DNA of 64,000 nt, from contig NZ_CP060244.1 of NCBI RefSeq assembly GCF_014672835.1, positions 2,087,001 to 2,151,000 on the forward strand, given 5' to 3'. Source of the stretch: Entomobacter blattae. Its GTDB lineage: Bacteria > Pseudomonadota > Alphaproteobacteria > Acetobacterales > Acetobacteraceae. Below the pieces are notes generated by a model that had not been told where the DNA came from, did not search any database, and worked only from the letters and a program-made list of their open reading frames with translations. A program made the translations under genes and the position numbers. Position 1 is the first letter of the stretch. Each line of letters starts with the position of its first letter. Of this stretch, positions 1 to 9,927 are shown one piece after another.

Positions 1-395
1 CGGGTAATGGTAATTTGCATAGCCCTATCAACCCGTTCTTGAACCGATGCACGAGAAAGGTCTATTCCTGGAATACGGGCAGAACGCCGCCACTCTCCCA
101 TAGCAGCCCCAAATACTGCCGCAATGGGGTGCGTTGGCTTTGCGCCTTCAGCCTCATACAATTCATCAAGGCTACCGCCTGACCAGAACTGGTCCTCAAA
201 GAAGGAGGCCTGACGGTTTACACGGCGCAATGTTGTGGTTTTGTCAAATATCAAGGCCCAAACCCAGCAGCTACACAACACCAAGGCAACCATAACCAGC
301 TTAACAACCAACGTTGCCTGGATGAATAATCCCCAAAGGGAAAGACTGCCAGCTCCTGCTGCGGCGAGGTTTGCGGCATCAACTGTAGTATTCAA
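1..395 (-). CDS. tolQ: TolQ, N-terminal part (cut by window edge)
   Basis: This is the N-terminal part of the inner-membrane proton-channel subunit TolQ of the Tol-Pal envelope system, which couples the proton motive force to outer-membrane constriction at division. About 131 codons are present and the rest lies to the left of the window. A hydrophobic membrane segment follows the N-terminus (around residues 20-45, LVVKLVMVALVLCSCWVWAL), then a cytoplasmic stretch ending near an ERVDRAM motif. The start is taken as TTG at 395 because an AGGAGG ribosome site sits 5 nt upstream and no in-frame ATG is near. It follows ybgC in the usual ybgC-tolQ order, with a gap of about 140 bp. The identification rests on the first third of the protein plus context. 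Confidence 0.85.
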   Translation of the reverse strand, partial: MNTTVDAANLAAAGAGSLSLWGLFIQATLVVKLVMVALVLCSCWVWALIFDKTTTLRRVNRQASFFEDQFWSGGSLDELYEAEGAKPTHPIAAVFGAAMGEWRRSARIPGIDLSRASVQERVDRAMQITIT

Positions 396-536
396 ATAGA
401 CCTCCTAGACATTAACACCTGTTGCGAAGCAGCAAATTTCATAAAATTTACGGTTTTATGCCGATTCTGTATATTCAGCGATATTTATAATAGGAATTTC
501 TGAATTAATCTATATGGACCCATAAAATGCCAAATT

Positions 537-944
537 TTAGGGCGAAATCGCCAAAAGGGCCACTTTCCATTTTTCTGGCATCCGTACTGGCCGCATAGTC
601 TGGGTGCTAAGACAGGCCAATTTCACCTCCATGCTAGCGTATAAAAGCGCCCCTACTGTAAAAAGCTGCAACAGCACCGTGGTAGCCCCCTGAATTTCTT
701 GCAGAATTGTGGTAACGGTCACCTCATCATCCAGTTTTAAGGGCCTTTTATAGGAAATATTGGCATTGGCCACGACAAAGCACATATTATAATCTTGCGC
801 GAGATCTAGAACAGACGCTTGGCAAGAACGAAGCGCTTCTGTTCGAGCCCGTTCAGCAAAGGCCAGGTACCGCGCATGATACATCACACCCCCTGCATCT
901 GTATCTTCATAATACACTCGTATCCGTATACTATGTTTCGCCAT
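537..944 (-). CDS. ybgC: Tol-Pal-associated acyl-CoA thioesterase YbgC
   Basis: A hotdog-fold thioesterase of 135 aa, the family's usual length. The [16 protein letters not shown] motif near residue 10 contains the conserved catalytic Asp and Tyr/His positions of the 4-hydroxybenzoyl-CoA thioesterase family. Known YbgC proteins act on acyl-CoA or acyl-ACP at the inner membrane and are co-transcribed with tolQRA. The start is placed at 944 ([14 protein letters not shown]). The open frame continues upstream to 1046, but that extension lies inside ruvB and lacks hotdog similarity. The gene overlaps the end of ruvB by 14 bp, so the two are probably translationally coupled. Confidence 0.92.
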   Translation of the reverse strand: MAKHSIRIRVYYEDTDAGGVMYHARYLAFAERARTEALRSCQASVLDLAQDYNMCFVVANANISYKRPLKLDDEVTVTTILQEIQGATTVLLQLFTVGALLYASMEVKLACLSTQTMRPVRMPEKWKVALLAISP

Positions 945-2007
945 CCTTTTCTTCCTTTTTCGCCAGCATATCCAGTTGGGCACCCAACTGCTCGGGAGGA
1001 ATAAGCCCCAAATGTTGCCAGCCCCGCATACCCAACATCCGGCCACGGCTTGTGCGCATAACCAACCCCTCTTGAATCAAGTAGGGTTCTACCACATCTT
1101 CAATCGTATCGCGAGATTCTGCAAGCGCTGCTGATAGGGTCTCTACCCCTACTGGGCCTCCATTATGGAACTCTGCAATACGGTGGAGATAGCGCCTATC
1201 CATTGCATCCAAACCCAAACGATCAACCTCCAGTTTAGTCAAGGCCCTATCGACAAGCGCGCGGGAAACCTCTGCCTGAGTTCCCCCTTCCTCATCATCA
1301 ACCCCGGCAAAGTCCCTTACCCTGCGCAAAAGCCGCCCTGCAATACGGGGTGTACCACGAGAGCGACGTGCAATCTCCTCGGCTGCTGACTCTGATAAAC
1401 TAAACTGTAATTTACGGGCTGTATGCATAACAATGGTTTGCAATTCTTCAACCTCATAAAAAACCAATCTGAGAGGAATACCAAACCTGTCCCGCAAGGG
1501 GGTAGCCAAAAGGCCTGCCCGCGTTGTTGCCGAAACTAAAGTAAAGGGCGGAAGATCTATTCTCACCGAACGAGCTGCTGGCCCTTCCCCAATAATGAGG
1601 TCAAGCTGAAAGTCTTCCATAGCGGGATAGAGAATTTCTTCTATAGAAGGTTGAAGACGGTGAATTTCATCAATAAAAAGAACATCATGAGGTTGCAGAT
1701 TAGTCAGGATTGCAGCCAGATCCCCAGACCGTTGAATAACGGGGCCAGAGGTAGCACGAAAGCCAACCCCCAGCTCGCGAGCAACAATCTGGGCCAAAGT
1801 GGTTTTCCCTAACCCTGGCGGGCCATACAGCAGAACATGGTCAAGCGCTTCTTTACGATTTCGAGCAGCTTCAATAAAAACAGCAAGGTTCTCCCGCACC
1901 ATTTTCTGCCCAACAAACTCTTTAAGCGTTTGAGGACGTAAGGTGGTTTCCGTGATATCTCCAATTTGCCGGGCCTGTTCTACCAGCCTTTCGGAAGGTT
2001 CATCCAT
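931..2007 (-). CDS. ruvB: Holliday junction branch migration ATPase RuvB
   Basis: RuvB is the hexameric AAA+ motor that, loaded by RuvA, drives branch migration of Holliday junctions. The 358-aa protein has the Walker A motif GPPGLGKTT (about residues 62-70), Walker B FIDEIHRL (about 111-118), sensor motif SATTRAG, the arginine-finger region [10 protein letters not shown] and a C-terminal winged-helix domain that binds DNA. The length is normal. It lies 39 bp downstream of ruvA in a ruvC-ruvA-ruvB run and overlaps ybgC. There is no sign of damage. Confidence 0.98.
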   Translation of the reverse strand: MDEPSERLVEQARQIGDITETTLRPQTLKEFVGQKMVRENLAVFIEAARNRKEALDHVLLYGPPGLGKTTLAQIVARELGVGFRATSGPVIQRSGDLAAILTNLQPHDVLFIDEIHRLQPSIEEILYPAMEDFQLDLIIGEGPAARSVRIDLPPFTLVSATTRAGLLATPLRDRFGIPLRLVFYEVEELQTIVMHTARKLQFSLSESAAEEIARRSRGTPRIAGRLLRRVRDFAGVDDEEGGTQAEVSRALVDRALTKLEVDRLGLDAMDRRYLHRIAEFHNGGPVGVETLSAALAESRDTIEDVVEPYLIQEGLVMRTSRGRMLGMRGWQHLGLIPPEQLGAQLDMLAKKEEKDGET

Positions 2008-2046
2008 AATTGTTTAACATTCCCCATTCCATTAAGACCACTCAGA

Positions 2047-2679
2047 TTAAACCCGAGAGAGTGCCTTCAAACAGGCCCTGATAACCTCGCTAAGGACCGC
2101 TTCTCCCTCTACTGTAGCAATAACGCCAACCACAACAGGAAGGGCTTCAGAACGCCTGAACCCCAACCCTTCTAGAGCCAGAAGGGCATCTTCCTGTACA
2201 GAATTTCCTACAGGAAGTTTCTGCCCTTTTGCACGGATTTGCAATGAAGGGCTCTCTAAAGTACCTGAGGGCAATGCTAGTGCTGGCTTATCCTTTAATT
2301 CTGTAACAATGCGGGTTGCCAATTTTGCGCCAATACCTGGCACTTTTACAAGCGAAGCCTTATCAGCAGAAGCAATAACAGCATAAAGTTCCTGAGGGGT
2401 AAAGAAAGAAAGAGCAGCCATCCCCATACGGTTTCCCACACCCTGCACACTTGTTAAAAGACGAAACCAGTGCTTTTCCTCAAGGGTTTGAAACCCATAT
2501 AAGGTCATAGCATCCTCCCGCACCACGGTTTCAATAAACAGGCTAACCTTTTCTTCTGGCTTTGGCAGATTAACCATGAACCGTGAAGAAACATAGACGA
2601 TATACCCCACCCCATTAACGTCTAAAATACAATGGTCTACATCTTGATGAAGGACAAAACCTTTTAAGAACCCGATCAT
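2047..2679 (-). CDS. ruvA: Holliday junction DNA helicase subunit RuvA
   Basis: RuvA forms the tetrameric platform that binds the four-way junction and recruits RuvB. The protein is 210 aa when started at MIGFLKGFV (2679). It has an N-terminal OB fold (residues 1-65), two helix-hairpin-helix motifs (VQGVGNRMG and VPGIGAKLA, about residues 80-120) and a C-terminal RuvB-binding domain after an acidic-poor linker. An in-frame extension to 2739 would overlap ruvC and is not RuvA-like, so it is not used. It begins 4 bp after the ruvC stop, which implies one operon. Confidence 0.97.
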   Translation of the reverse strand: MIGFLKGFVLHQDVDHCILDVNGVGYIVYVSSRFMVNLPKPEEKVSLFIETVVREDAMTLYGFQTLEEKHWFRLLTSVQGVGNRMGMAALSFFTPQELYAVIASADKASLVKVPGIGAKLATRIVTELKDKPALALPSGTLESPSLQIRAKGQKLPVGNSVQEDALLALEGLGFRRSEALPVVVGVIATVEGEAVLSEVIRACLKALSRV

Positions 2680-2683
2680 GGCA

Positions 2684-3193
2684 CTAGCCTCTTTGCATGG
2701 CTGCCAAAACCTTTTTGGCGGTGGCTCGATGATGGGCATGGCAAATAGCCACCGCTAAGGCATCTGAGGCATCAGCCCGCTTGATAAGAGCCCCTGGCAA
2801 AAGTCTTCTGACCATCATCTCAACCTGTTCCTTACTAGCAGAACCTGTACCAACCACCGATTTTTTAACGGCCTTAGCCCCATACTCTGCCACCACAACG
2901 CCAGAAAGTGCCGGAATTAACAGAGCAACTCCCCGCGCATAGCCCAATTTGAGCGTTGAGTCCCCATTCCGGTTCACATATGTTTCCTCAATGGCTGTTT
3001 CATGAGGCGCATAAATTGTAAATAACTCGGTTAACCCTTTATGCAACGCCGTAAGGCGTTCTGGCACAGTCTTGGATGATTCAGTTGCTATAACACCATC
3101 AGCCACATAACGCAGGCGGTTACCGTCGCTTTCCAGAATACCCCACCCTGTATAACGCAACCCCGGATCAATCCCTAAAAAGCGAAGCATCAC
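2684..3193 (-). CDS. ruvC: Crossover junction endodeoxyribonuclease RuvC
   Basis: RuvC is the dimeric resolvase that cuts Holliday junctions. The 169-aa protein shows the RNase H-like fold signature: FLGIDPGLRYTGWG at the N-terminus with the first catalytic Asp, the acidic IEETYVNRN motif around residue 67, and the final KRADASDALAVAICH block with the last catalytic acids. The first two codons are both ATG, and either could be used. The gene starts 2 bp after the yebC stop and ends 4 bp before ruvA, so yebC-ruvC-ruvA-ruvB-ybgC form one transcription unit. Confidence 0.97.
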   Translation of the reverse strand: MMLRFLGIDPGLRYTGWGILESDGNRLRYVADGVIATESSKTVPERLTALHKGLTELFTIYAPHETAIEETYVNRNGDSTLKLGYARGVALLIPALSGVVVAEYGAKAVKKSVVGTGSASKEQVEMMVRRLLPGALIKRADASDALAVAICHAHHRATAKKVLAAMQRG

Positions 3194-3195
3194 AC

Positions 3196-3948
3196 CTACT
3201 CAGAAAGCTGTTCAGCAATCATATCAGGAAAGTCAAAATTCGCATAGACAGACTGAACATCATCGTTATCATCCAGCACATCTATCAGCTTAAGCAGGCT
3301 ACGGGCCTTTTCAACATCATCAATGGTTACCACTGTACCGGGTCGCCATTCGAGACGGGCAGAACGGGCTTCCCCAAAGCGGGTTTCCAGTGCATCCCTC
3401 ACGGTAAAAAACTGTTCAACCTCACAGGTGACTTCATGGCCCTCTTCAGAGCTTTCAACATTCTCTGCACCCGATTCAATCGCTGCTTCCAACATGTCTT
3501 CCTCAGAAGTGGCCTCAGCGGAGTAGGCAATCACTCCCATACGGGTAAACATAAATGAAACTGAGTTTGTCTCCCCCAAGGAGCCACCATATTTTGAAAA
3601 AGCAGCCCTGACATCAGAGGCAGTACGGTTTTTATTGTCCGTAAGGCCCTCCACAATAACAGCCACCCCATAAGGCCCATAGCCTTCATAACGCACTTCG
3701 GTATAGTCATCGCTGCCACCGGCACCCGTTGCTTTTTTTACGGCCCTTTCAATCGTATCCTTAGGCATATTCACTTCGCGCGCCGATGCTATTGCAGCCC
3801 TTAAGCGCGGGTTAGAGGCAGGATCGGGCAGGCCAGAACGAGCTGAAACCGTAATTTCACGGATAATTTTTGCAAATTGGCGCGCCCGTTTCGCATCTTG
3901 AGCACCCTTGCGGTGCATGATGTTTTTAAATTGGGAATGACCAGCCAT
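3196..3948 (-). CDS. yebC: YebC/PmpR family regulatory protein
   Basis: The 250-aa protein begins [23 protein letters not shown], the hallmark of the YebC/PmpR family, and continues through the three family domains ([13 protein letters not shown] near residue 125). Family members are described as transcription regulators. Some are now known as translation factors that relieve stalling at proline runs. Location directly before ruvC is typical in alphaproteobacteria. Nothing in this sequence tells which of the two roles applies here. Confidence 0.95.
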   Translation of the reverse strand: MAGHSQFKNIMHRKGAQDAKRARQFAKIIREITVSARSGLPDPASNPRLRAAIASAREVNMPKDTIERAVKKATGAGGSDDYTEVRYEGYGPYGVAVIVEGLTDNKNRTASDVRAAFSKYGGSLGETNSVSFMFTRMGVIAYSAEATSEEDMLEAAIESGAENVESSEEGHEVTCEVEQFFTVRDALETRFGEARSARLEWRPGTVVTIDDVEKARSLLKLIDVLDDNDDVQSVYANFDFPDMIAEQLSE

Positions 3949-4025
3949 AGAGCTCCTCTTAATTCACATTATTTTATAAAATCAAATAAAATCAAACTGC
4001 TACAGTGTTAATCTAAACCGCTTTT

Positions 4026-6812
4026 CTAGGTAAGCCTACCATGGCAATGCTTGTATTTTTTACCGGATCCGCAAGGACACAAAGCATTTCTTGGCGTATC
4101 TTGCCATTCAGGGCGAGCAGGACTCAATTCAGCCTCCAACACTTCGCTCCCAGAAGACGCCATGCTTCCCAATGCAGATGGAGACATAGAGGCTAAGCCC
4201 GGATTTTGGCCCATATCACGAAAAGCAGGAGGAACTGAAAGATCTTCCCCTTCTGCCAAAGCCTCAGGATGCCCATAGGTAAAGCCTGTGGTATCCATAT
4301 GCTGTGGGATCATTTCCTCTTCGGAAGGAGCTGCAGAGATCTGCACACGGGCGACAAGCATTGTGACACGCTCATGCATTTCATCCAGCATCATCTGAAA
4401 CAGGCGGAAAGCCTCTTGCTTATATTCATTCAGGGGGTCTTTTTGACCATAAGCCCTTAGACCAATCCCTTGGCGGAGATGATCCAGAAATAACAGATGC
4501 TCCTTCCAAACGGCATCTAGAGTTGTAAGGAGCAGTTGTTTTTCTATATATTGCATAATATCAGCGCCAAACTCTTTGGCTTTCTCTGCCACAGCATGGC
4601 TTGCCGCCTCCTCAATGCGCTCACTAATTACCTGGGCATCAACCCCATCTTCCTTAACCCACTCGGAAAATGGTAAGTCCAGATTTAAAACCTCCTTAAC
4701 GCGTGCGGCAAGCCCTTCTATATCCCATTGCTCTGCATAGGTTTTTTCTGGAATATGGCCACTCACCAGCCTTAAGATCACCTCCTGACGAATATTCTCA
4801 AGAATATCCGAAACATTCTCGGCAGCCATAAACTCCCGGCGCTGGGAGTACACCTCCTTACGCTGATCGTTCATGACGTCGTCATACTTCAAGGTATTCT
4901 TGCGCATATCGAAGTTACGGGCTTCAACTTTTTTCTGGGCTTTTTCCAAAGCCTTGTTAATCCAGGGATGTATAATGGCCTCCCCTTCTTTAAGCCCAAG
5001 CTTCTGAAGCATTCCCCCCATTCGGTCAGACCCAAAAATACGCATAAGATCGTCTTCCAAGGAGAGAAAAAATTTAGAATTTCCTGGGTCTCCCTGCCTG
5101 CCCGAACGCCCACGAAGCTGGTTATCCACCCGGCGACTTTCATGGCGCTCTGTACCAATAACAAACAGCCCCCCCGCTTGTTTTACCACGTCATGATAGT
5201 TCTTGACTTCATTGAGGATCCGCTCAGCATGCTGGTTATATTCTGGAGTGCCTTCCTCCCCGCTCAGCTCTTGCTCTAAGCGCATTTCTACATTCCCGCC
5301 AAGTTTAATATCTGTCCCTCGGCCAGCCATATTGGTGGCAATGGTAATGGAACCTGGAGCACCCGCCTGAGCAACAATAACAGCTTCCTGCTCGTGGAAA
5401 CGCGCATTGAGAACATTATGCTTAATCCCACGCTTTTTTAAAATATCTGAAAGCAGCTCGCTTTTCTCAATGGAGGTTGTGCCCACCAAGACAGGTTGTC
5501 CCGTTTGAGAAACTTGCCCAATAAGCGTTGCCACAGCATTGTATTTTTCCTGTGCTGTCAAGTAGATTTCATCGTCACTATCCTTACGAATAACAGGCAG
5601 GTTGGTTGGAATAGCGACAACATCAAGCTTATAAATTTCTGCAAATTCATCGGCCTCGGTAAGGGCTGTACCAGTCATCCCCGATAATTTGGGGTATAAT
5701 CGAAAGTAATTCTGAAAGGTAATGGAAGCTAGGGTTTGATTTTCCTGCTGAATTTCTACCCTTTCCTTAGCCTCTAGGGCCTGATGAAGCCCTTCAGAAT
5801 AACGCCTGCCATCCATCATACGGCCAGTAAACTCATCTATGAGGATAACCTTGTTATCACGCACAATATAATCGACATCCCGTGAGAAGAGCGTATGAGC
5901 CCGTAAAGATTGCTGAACGTGATGAACGATGGAAACATTGTGAACATCGTACAGCCCTCCCTCATGCAAAATGGCAGCACCCCTCAACATTTGCTCGACC
6001 TTCTCTACCCCCTCCTCGGTGAGGATAGCCGTTCTAAATTTTTCGTCCTTCTCAAACGTTGCAGGGTCTTTAACCAGTTCAGCAACCACACTATCGACAG
6101 AAATATAAAGGGAAGAACTGTCCTCAGCAGGGCCTGAAATAATTAACGGCGTGCGGGCTTCATCTATCAGAATGGAATCCACCTCATCAACAATGGCAAA
6201 ATTAAATGGGCGCTGAACCATTTCGAGAAGGGAATATTTCATATTATCACGCAGATAATCGAACCCAAATTCATTATTCGTGCCATAGGTAATATCGGCA
6301 TTATAGGCTGCGCGCCTTTCCTCATCATTCAAATCCGCAACAATAACCCCGGTAGATAGCCCTAAAAATTCATAAAGTTTTCCCATTTGGGCTGCATCAC
6401 GGGAGGCTAAGTAATCGTTCACAGTAACGACATGGACCCCTTTACCTTCCAACGCATTAAGATAGACGGCTAACGTAGCTACAAGGGTTTTTCCTTCACC
6501 GGTGCGCATTTCGGCAATACGACCCGAATGAAGGACCATGCCCCCAATCAGCTGCACATCAAAATGGCGCATCCCCAAAACCCTTTTAGAGGCTTCTCTT
6601 ACCACAGCAAATGCTTCCGGCAAAAGGGCATCCAATGTTTCGCCTTGGGCGAGACGCTCACGAAACTCCTGGGTTTTGGCTGTTAACTGGCTATCTTGCA
6701 GGGCCTGCATCTGGGGCTCAAGCGCATTGATTTCAGGAAGGCGACGGCGAAAAGCCTTCAAGGAACGATCATTGGCATTGCCAAACAAGGCACGTGCAAT
6801 ACTGGCGAACAT
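4026..6812 (-). CDS. secA: Preprotein translocase ATPase SecA
   Basis: SecA is the motor that pushes unfolded preproteins through SecYEG. The 928-aa protein carries Walker A in [12 protein letters not shown] (about residues 103-114), the [11 protein letters not shown] Walker B motif near residue 210, the [13 protein letters not shown] helicase motif near 510 and the [13 protein letters not shown] arginine-finger region near 580. The extreme C-terminus ends with the zinc-binding SecB/lipid-interacting motif [13 protein letters not shown]. All regions expected of a full-length SecA are present. It is probably monocistronic: 77 bp separate it from yebC and over 600 bp lie upstream. Confidence 0.98.
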   Translation of the reverse strand: MFASIARALFGNANDRSLKAFRRRLPEINALEPQMQALQDSQLTAKTQEFRERLAQGETLDALLPEAFAVVREASKRVLGMRHFDVQLIGGMVLHSGRIAEMRTGEGKTLVATLAVYLNALEGKGVHVVTVNDYLASRDAAQMGKLYEFLGLSTGVIVADLNDEERRAAYNADITYGTNNEFGFDYLRDNMKYSLLEMVQRPFNFAIVDEVDSILIDEARTPLIISGPAEDSSSLYISVDSVVAELVKDPATFEKDEKFRTAILTEEGVEKVEQMLRGAAILHEGGLYDVHNVSIVHHVQQSLRAHTLFSRDVDYIVRDNKVILIDEFTGRMMDGRRYSEGLHQALEAKERVEIQQENQTLASITFQNYFRLYPKLSGMTGTALTEADEFAEIYKLDVVAIPTNLPVIRKDSDDEIYLTAQEKYNAVATLIGQVSQTGQPVLVGTTSIEKSELLSDILKKRGIKHNVLNARFHEQEAVIVAQAGAPGSITIATNMAGRGTDIKLGGNVEMRLEQELSGEEGTPEYNQHAERILNEVKNYHDVVKQAGGLFVIGTERHESRRVDNQLRGRSGRQGDPGNSKFFLSLEDDLMRIFGSDRMGGMLQKLGLKEGEAIIHPWINKALEKAQKKVEARNFDMRKNTLKYDDVMNDQRKEVYSQRREFMAAENVSDILENIRQEVILRLVSGHIPEKTYAEQWDIEGLAARVKEVLNLDLPFSEWVKEDGVDAQVISERIEEAASHAVAEKAKEFGADIMQYIEKQLLLTTLDAVWKEHLLFLDHLRQGIGLRAYGQKDPLNEYKQEAFRLFQMMLDEMHERVTMLVARVQISAAPSEEEMIPQHMDTTGFTYGHPEALAEGEDLSVPPAFRDMGQNPGLASMSPSALGSMASSGSEVLEAELSPARPEWQDTPRNALCPCGSGKKYKHCHGRLT

Positions 6813-7431
6813 GGAAACCCTTCGGAAAAAAACTAAATTGGTTACAAAAAATGGAGCTTAACTGCCCCTCATCTGTATGTCTTTTATTGGCATCTCTTTA
6901 TGGCCGCTTTACTACGGCATGGCATGGCTTTAACAAATACCATATTTTTCTCTAAATTTAAACTTCAAGGCCAAGGTCTTTTACTGGTGGAAATTATTAT
7001 GAATAATTTCATTCTTACACTGATCCTCAGAAGAAGGTAAATCTTTTCTATGCCAAGAGATCTGTGCCAAGGGAGAAACTGATAGGGGTCAAACCCGTAT
7101 CATTCCTTAATTCTTATCCAACTTTTTACCTAACGGCTTTTCTTCCCTCAGAGCAGCCACGCCGTGCCCTTACCCATTCACGCAAACTCAACCTCCTAGC
7201 CACGAATATACTCTCAAGCATGAGTGCACTCTTAAGACAGTGATGTATGGTTCTGTATGAACACGTTTAGTTCTGTATGAACACATTGGTGAGCAGGGAG
7301 GTTGCCAGATTATTCATTTTCTCAGCCCTGTAACAATAATTTTTAAGGAATAAACAAAACGGCTCTTGCCGAAAAAGAGAATATGCTTTTATAGATGTTT
7401 TATTTTCTTATCACAATCAAGGCTACAAATC
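6813..7431. other. 619-bp intergenic region, secA / ppiC divergent promoters
   Basis: This space separates divergently transcribed secA and the parvulin gene, so it should hold both promoters. No open frame on either strand looks like a protein. The only organised structure is a pair of 20-bp-spaced repeats at 7250-7284, listed separately. A short imperfect dyad (GAAATTATTATGAATAATTTC split around 6992) is also present, but in such AT-rich DNA it may be chance. Confidence 0.5.
7250..7284. repeat. Two identical 15-bp dyad repeats spaced exactly 20 bp
   Basis: The sequence GTTCTGTATGAACAC occurs at 7250-7264 and again at 7270-7284. Each copy contains an inverted repeat, GTTC-N5-GAAC. The 20-bp centre-to-centre spacing is close to two helical turns, as in cooperative operators. 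It lies about 150 bp before the parvulin start codon. It could be a regulator's tandem operator or simply a slippage duplication, which this genome shows often. It does not match the GTTC-N7-GTTC direct-repeat LexA site known in alphaproteobacteria. Confidence 0.45.
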
Positions 7432-8391
7432 ATGCATATTTTCACCCCTAAGGCAGTTTACCTGGCTGCTACTTTCTCTTTACTGGTATCGTCTGGGTCT
7501 TTTGCTGCGTTAGCGGCTGAAAATGCACCCTCTCCTGCAAAGGACAGTCCTACAAAAAATACTCAAGATTCTACGGCCCTTGTTGCTACAGTCAACGGCC
7601 AGCCAATCTACCGCTCCCAGGTTGATAAAATCCTTTCTACACTCACACCCCAGCTTAAAAACAGGACGTCATCACCTGCTTCGACTGAACAGCTCAAACA
7701 TCTGATTGCTGACCAGCTGATTAAACATCAGATTATTCTCCAAGAAGCCATAAAAGCAGGTATTGATAAAGACCCAACCATTCAAGACCAGATCAAGCGG
7801 GCAGGAGACAATATTTTGGAAAATGCCTATCTTTCCAAAATTATTACTCCCAAACTCACCGACAAGGCCATTAACGACTACTATAAGGCCCACTTTGCCA
7901 ATAAAAAACCTGAAGAAGAAATTCACGCCAGGCATATTTTGGTTGATACGGAATCCACAGCAAAAGAAATTATCACCAAGCTTAAAAAAGGAGGAGATTT
8001 TGTTAAGCTGGCCAAAGAATACTCTAAAGACAAAGGCACAACACAAAATGGTGGTGATTTAGGGTGGTTTAAAAAAGATACCATGATCCCTGCCTTTTCA
8101 GATGCTGCTTTTAGCATGAAAGACAACTCCATCAGCAAAACCCCTGTGCAAACCCCCTATGGCTGGCATGTCATTGAAGTTTTGGGGCATCGGTCTTCCC
8201 CCATCCCCACGCTGGATTCCGTTAAAGACCAGATTCGTCAGAGTCTCATTCAGCAATATGTGCAAGATATTATGGATAAAGCTAATAAAGACAGCAGCGT
8301 TGTTCTTTATGATGACAATGGCAAGCCCATACCCACATCTGCAAAGGCCTCCTCCTCCGCTCCTGCCACTGTTCCTGATAGTAAACACTAA
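7432..8391 (+). CDS. Secreted PpiC/SurA-like parvulin peptidyl-prolyl isomerase
   Basis: A 319-aa periplasmic foldase candidate. The start is placed at 7432 (MHIFTPKAVYLAA), which gives a signal peptide ending around SFAALAAEN; the longer in-frame start adds residues before the signal peptide. A helical SurA-N-like chaperone segment (about residues 45-150, VNGQPIYRSQVDKIL) precedes a single parvulin domain (about 160-255, HARHILVDTE to YGWHVIEVLGHR). The C-terminus is Ser/Pro/Ala-rich. One parvulin domain rather than SurA's two makes a PrsA/PpiC-like secretion foldase the better label. It stands alone, with argJ starting 250 bp later. Confidence 0.85.
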   Translation: MHIFTPKAVYLAATFSLLVSSGSFAALAAENAPSPAKDSPTKNTQDSTALVATVNGQPIYRSQVDKILSTLTPQLKNRTSSPASTEQLKHLIADQLIKHQIILQEAIKAGIDKDPTIQDQIKRAGDNILENAYLSKIITPKLTDKAINDYYKAHFANKKPEEEIHARHILVDTESTAKEIITKLKKGGDFVKLAKEYSKDKGTTQNGGDLGWFKKDTMIPAFSDAAFSMKDNSISKTPVQTPYGWHVIEVLGHRSSPIPTLDSVKDQIRQSLIQQYVQDIMDKANKDSSVVLYDDNGKPIPTSAKASSSAPATVPDSKH

Positions 8392-8575
8392 TTGGCTATA
8401 CTATAAGCCCCAAGCGATGATGTACTCATAGCATACATCGTTATCTCCGCCATTACGCGAAAGTCAGAGATTTTTGCCCTGTGATTTTTTGCCTTGTAAA
8501 TATTTCTCATAAAATGGCTTAAATAGCGTAATGGCAGGGGGCAGGATTTATTGCCTTCCTTTTGCTAGCCTCTTT

Positions 8576-8605
8576 CTTTAAACGACCCCTCTTTAAACAA
8601 CCATA
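8576..8605. repeat. Imperfect 15-bp tandem duplication upstream of argJ
   Basis: Two adjacent 15-bp units, CTTTAAACGACCCCT at 8576-8590 and CTTTAAACAACCATA at 8591-8605, share 11 positions. They lie in the argJ leader about 40 bp before its start codon. This is one of many similar short duplications in the intergenic DNA of this window, and no function is apparent. Confidence 0.45.
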
Positions 8606-8642
8606 TTGGTAAGTTTATTTTCACTCTTGTTTTGTGATCTCT

Positions 8643-9884
8643 ATGGCCCAATCCCTACCCGTTTCTCCCCTTGCAAAACCTTTACCCCCTCTTCATGCAG
8701 TTCCAGGCGTAAAGCTTGGCGCCTATGAAGCCAATATCCGCTACAAAAATCGTTTGGACCTTGTGATGTTCCAGTTTGAGAGCTCTACACAAGTGGCCGG
8801 GGTATTTACAAAAAATCTTTGCCCTGGTGCCCCCATTGATTGGTGCCGGAATGCCTTACAAGTCACAGGTGGCACTGCCCGTGCCTTGGTGGTCAATGCT
8901 GGGAACGCCAATGTTTTTACAGGTCAAGCAGGCAAAATCACCACCCAAGAAACTGCCGAGGCAGCAGCAAAGCTTGTTGGCTGCCGCCCAGAGGAAATCC
9001 TGCTTGCCTCTACTGGAGTGATTGGGGAAAAACTTGACTCTCATAAAATTACCACCCCCCTTCCTCACCTTTTTTCTCACATGACTGAAACCAAATGGGA
9101 AGAGGCTGCCAGGGGGATTATGACCACTGATACCTTCGCCAAGGCCAGTACAAGAAAAACCACAATTAACGGCAGCACCGTTATCATACAGGGAATTGCC
9201 AAGGGCAGTGGAATGATTGCCCCAGATATGGCCACCATGCTTTGTTTTATCGCCACCAATGCTGCCATCCCCGCACCTATTCTTCAGGAACTGCTTGCAG
9301 AAAATATCCAAGACACATTCAACAGTATCACTGTGGATTCCGATACCTCTACTTCTGATACTGTTCTTCTTTTTGCCACGGGAACTGCCAAAAACACGCC
9401 CCCTTTCTCTTCTCAGTCACAAGAGTTGAACCATTTTAAAAAAGCCCTTCATGAGGTTCTTCTCGATCTTGCCTTAATGGTTATTTCAGATGGGGAGGGG
9501 GCTCAAAAAATTTTCAAGGTATGTGTTAAAGGTGCTCAATCTGATAATTCTGCAAAACGAATTGCCCAAAGCATTGCCAATTCCCCTTTGGTAAAAACAG
9601 CGATCGCTGGAGAAGACGCCAACTGGGGCCGCGTTGTAATGGCTGTAGGAAAAAGCGGAGAACCTGCTAATCGAGATACTCTTTCCATCATGATTGGAGG
9701 CATCCCAGTCGCAATCAATGGGGTGGCTGTGAAAAATTATGATGAAACCCCAGTGGTCGCCCATATGAAAACACCCAATATCCTTATTGAGGTTGACCTT
9801 GGCATAGGCCAGGGGCAATCCCATATGTGGAGTTGTGACTTAACCCACGGATATATTGATATTAACGGCTCTTATCGAAGTTAA
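8643..9884 (+). CDS. argJ: Bifunctional ornithine acetyltransferase / N-acetylglutamate synthase ArgJ
   Basis: ArgJ recycles the acetyl group from N-acetylornithine to glutamate in cyclic arginine biosynthesis; bifunctional forms also use acetyl-CoA. The 413-aa protein starts at MAQSLPVSP (8643). The self-cleavage site that splits it into alpha and beta chains is in [16 protein letters not shown], with the nucleophilic Thr at about residue 198. Other family blocks seen are [20 protein letters not shown] and the C-terminal [17 protein letters not shown]. Whether this copy is bifunctional cannot be read from sequence. It lies 43 bp before rlmN. Confidence 0.96.
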   Translation: MAQSLPVSPLAKPLPPLHAVPGVKLGAYEANIRYKNRLDLVMFQFESSTQVAGVFTKNLCPGAPIDWCRNALQVTGGTARALVVNAGNANVFTGQAGKITTQETAEAAAKLVGCRPEEILLASTGVIGEKLDSHKITTPLPHLFSHMTETKWEEAARGIMTTDTFAKASTRKTTINGSTVIIQGIAKGSGMIAPDMATMLCFIATNAAIPAPILQELLAENIQDTFNSITVDSDTSTSDTVLLFATGTAKNTPPFSSQSQELNHFKKALHEVLLDLALMVISDGEGAQKIFKVCVKGAQSDNSAKRIAQSIANSPLVKTAIAGEDANWGRVVMAVGKSGEPANRDTLSIMIGGIPVAINGVAVKNYDETPVVAHMKTPNILIEVDLGIGQGQSHMWSCDLTHGYIDINGSYRS

Positions 9885-9927
9885 CCTCTTTTACCTCCTC
9901 CTCTTCTAATCTGAGAATTGTGTATAC

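Noticed and set aside
819-1004. Plus-strand frame opposite ybgC and ruvB
   Set aside because: Shadow of two well-conserved minus-strand genes. The many other opposite-strand frames across secA, smc, dnaX and ggt were dismissed for the same reason.
2680-2739. 20-residue extension of ruvA into ruvC
   Set aside because: RuvA starts at MIGFLKG in the family; the added residues are an out-of-frame reading of the ruvC end.
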